Positions 5,803 through 6,282 of a stretch of DNA of 6,282 nucleotides are shown piece by piece. The stretch is taken from the NCBI GenBank assembly GCA_013203365.1, contig JABMQG010000022.1:1-6282 (forward strand), written 5' to 3'. The translations under genes and the position numbers were made by a program. The DNA is from Planctomycetota bacterium (lineage in GTDB: Bacteria > Planctomycetota > Phycisphaerae > SM23-33 > FEN-1343). The notes beneath the pieces were generated by a model. It was not told the DNA's origin, made no database searches, and saw only the letters and a program-made list of their open reading frames with translations. Positions within the stretch are counted from its first letter, which is position 1, and each line of letters begins with the position of its first letter.

Positions 5803-6282
5803 ATGCCTCAAACGCTGAGTGAAATTCGCGCGATGCTCGCTTCCGCCGGGCTTTCCCCTCGCAAGAGCTTCGGTCAGCATTTCCTGATAGACCATAACCT
5901 GCTGGCAATTATGGTTAAACTCTCCAACGTGGGCCCCGGCGACGTGGTGCTGGAAGTGGGCCCCGGCACGGGAACGCTGACCGATGCCTTGCTGGCAACG
6001 GGGGCGAAGGTGCTGGCAGTGGAAATCGACAGGGGCTTGGCGGGGCTGCTTGCCGACCGTTACGCCGGCACGTCGGCACTTCGCTTGATCTGTTGCGACG
6101 TGCTGGCCGATAAACACAACATCAGCGGCGAGGTGCTCCAGGCACTGCACCAGTTCGGCACAGATTGCGTCCACCTGGTCAGTAATTTGCCGTACAACAT
6201 TGCCACGCCTTTGATCTGCGAATGTTTGCTGTCGTCGGCGGCAGCCGCGCGGGCAGATCGGCAGGCCGTGATGTTCAAGACA
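5803..6282 (+). CDS. rsmA: 16S rRNA (adenine-1518/1519-N6) dimethyltransferase, 5' part
   Basis: The first 160 codons of KsgA/RsmA; the rest lies beyond the right edge. The enzyme dimethylates two adjacent adenines in the 3'-terminal hairpin of 16S rRNA late in small-subunit assembly, using S-adenosylmethionine. Visible signatures: the N-terminal RKSFGQHFLID (20-30), which is the family hallmark; SAM-binding motif I VLEVGPGTGTLT (49-60); the acidic end of the next strand, VEID (73-76); CCDVL at 97-101; and catalytic motif IV SNLPYNIATPL (127-137). The ATG at 5803 puts the hallmark at its usual distance from the start. There is no SD motif ahead of it. The gene is divergent from the HEAT lipoprotein gene, with a large inverted repeat between them. 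Identification is secure; the C-terminal domain cannot be judged. Confidence 0.96.
   Translation, partial: MPQTLSEIRAMLASAGLSPRKSFGQHFLIDHNLLAIMVKLSNVGPGDVVLEVGPGTGTLTDALLATGAKVLAVEIDRGLAGLLADRYAGTSALRLICCDVLADKHNISGEVLQALHQFGTDCVHLVSNLPYNIATPLICECLLSSAAAARADRQAVMFKT

Overview
This 6.3 kb window comes from a moderately GC-rich bacterium. Genes are closely packed, GTG start codons occur, Shine-Dalgarno (SD) motifs precede some genes only, and one gene encodes a lipoprotein. The mix of a HEAT-repeat lipoprotein, zinc-ribbon membrane protein, sugar-nucleotide epimerases and scattered housekeeping genes would fit an environmental Planctomycetota-like lineage. That is an impression; no rRNA or other decisive marker is present. 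I see no rRNA, tRNA, CRISPR array, integrase or transposase gene.

Layout. (1) 1-1115, minus strand: two tandem extended-SDR sugar-nucleotide epimerase/dehydratase genes, the downstream one cut by the left edge. They look like the start of a polysaccharide or surface-sugar block. (2) 1116-1349: divergent control region with a near-consensus sigma-70 promoter pointing right and two small hairpins just ahead of the next gene. (3) 1350-2099, plus: rnc (ribonuclease III). (4) 2130-5507, minus: a head-to-tail run transcribed in the order HEAT-repeat lipoprotein, zinc-dependent MDR dehydrogenase, QueC-like protein, zinc-ribbon membrane protein. The last three are separated by 57 and 44 bases and could be one operon. 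(5) 5508-5802: divergent intergenic region with a striking 43-base inverted repeat and a second stem-loop. (6) 5803 to the right edge, plus: rsmA (ksgA), cut by the edge.

The two plus-strand genes, rnc and rsmA, are RNA-processing and rRNA-modification housekeeping genes. The minus-strand dehydrogenase, QueC-like and membrane genes are the least ordinary part. The QueC-like protein keeps the four-cysteine zinc site and overall length of 7-cyano-7-deazaguanine synthase. It has lost the PP-loop aspartate (SGGLAS instead of SGGxDS), the PGRN loop and most of the SGYPDC motif, so it is probably not an ordinary preQ0 synthase. With its two neighbours it may form an undescribed small-molecule or modification pathway; that is inference. 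The other signal worth checking is the near-perfect inverted repeat at 5640-5682, which lies between two divergent genes where no terminator is expected.
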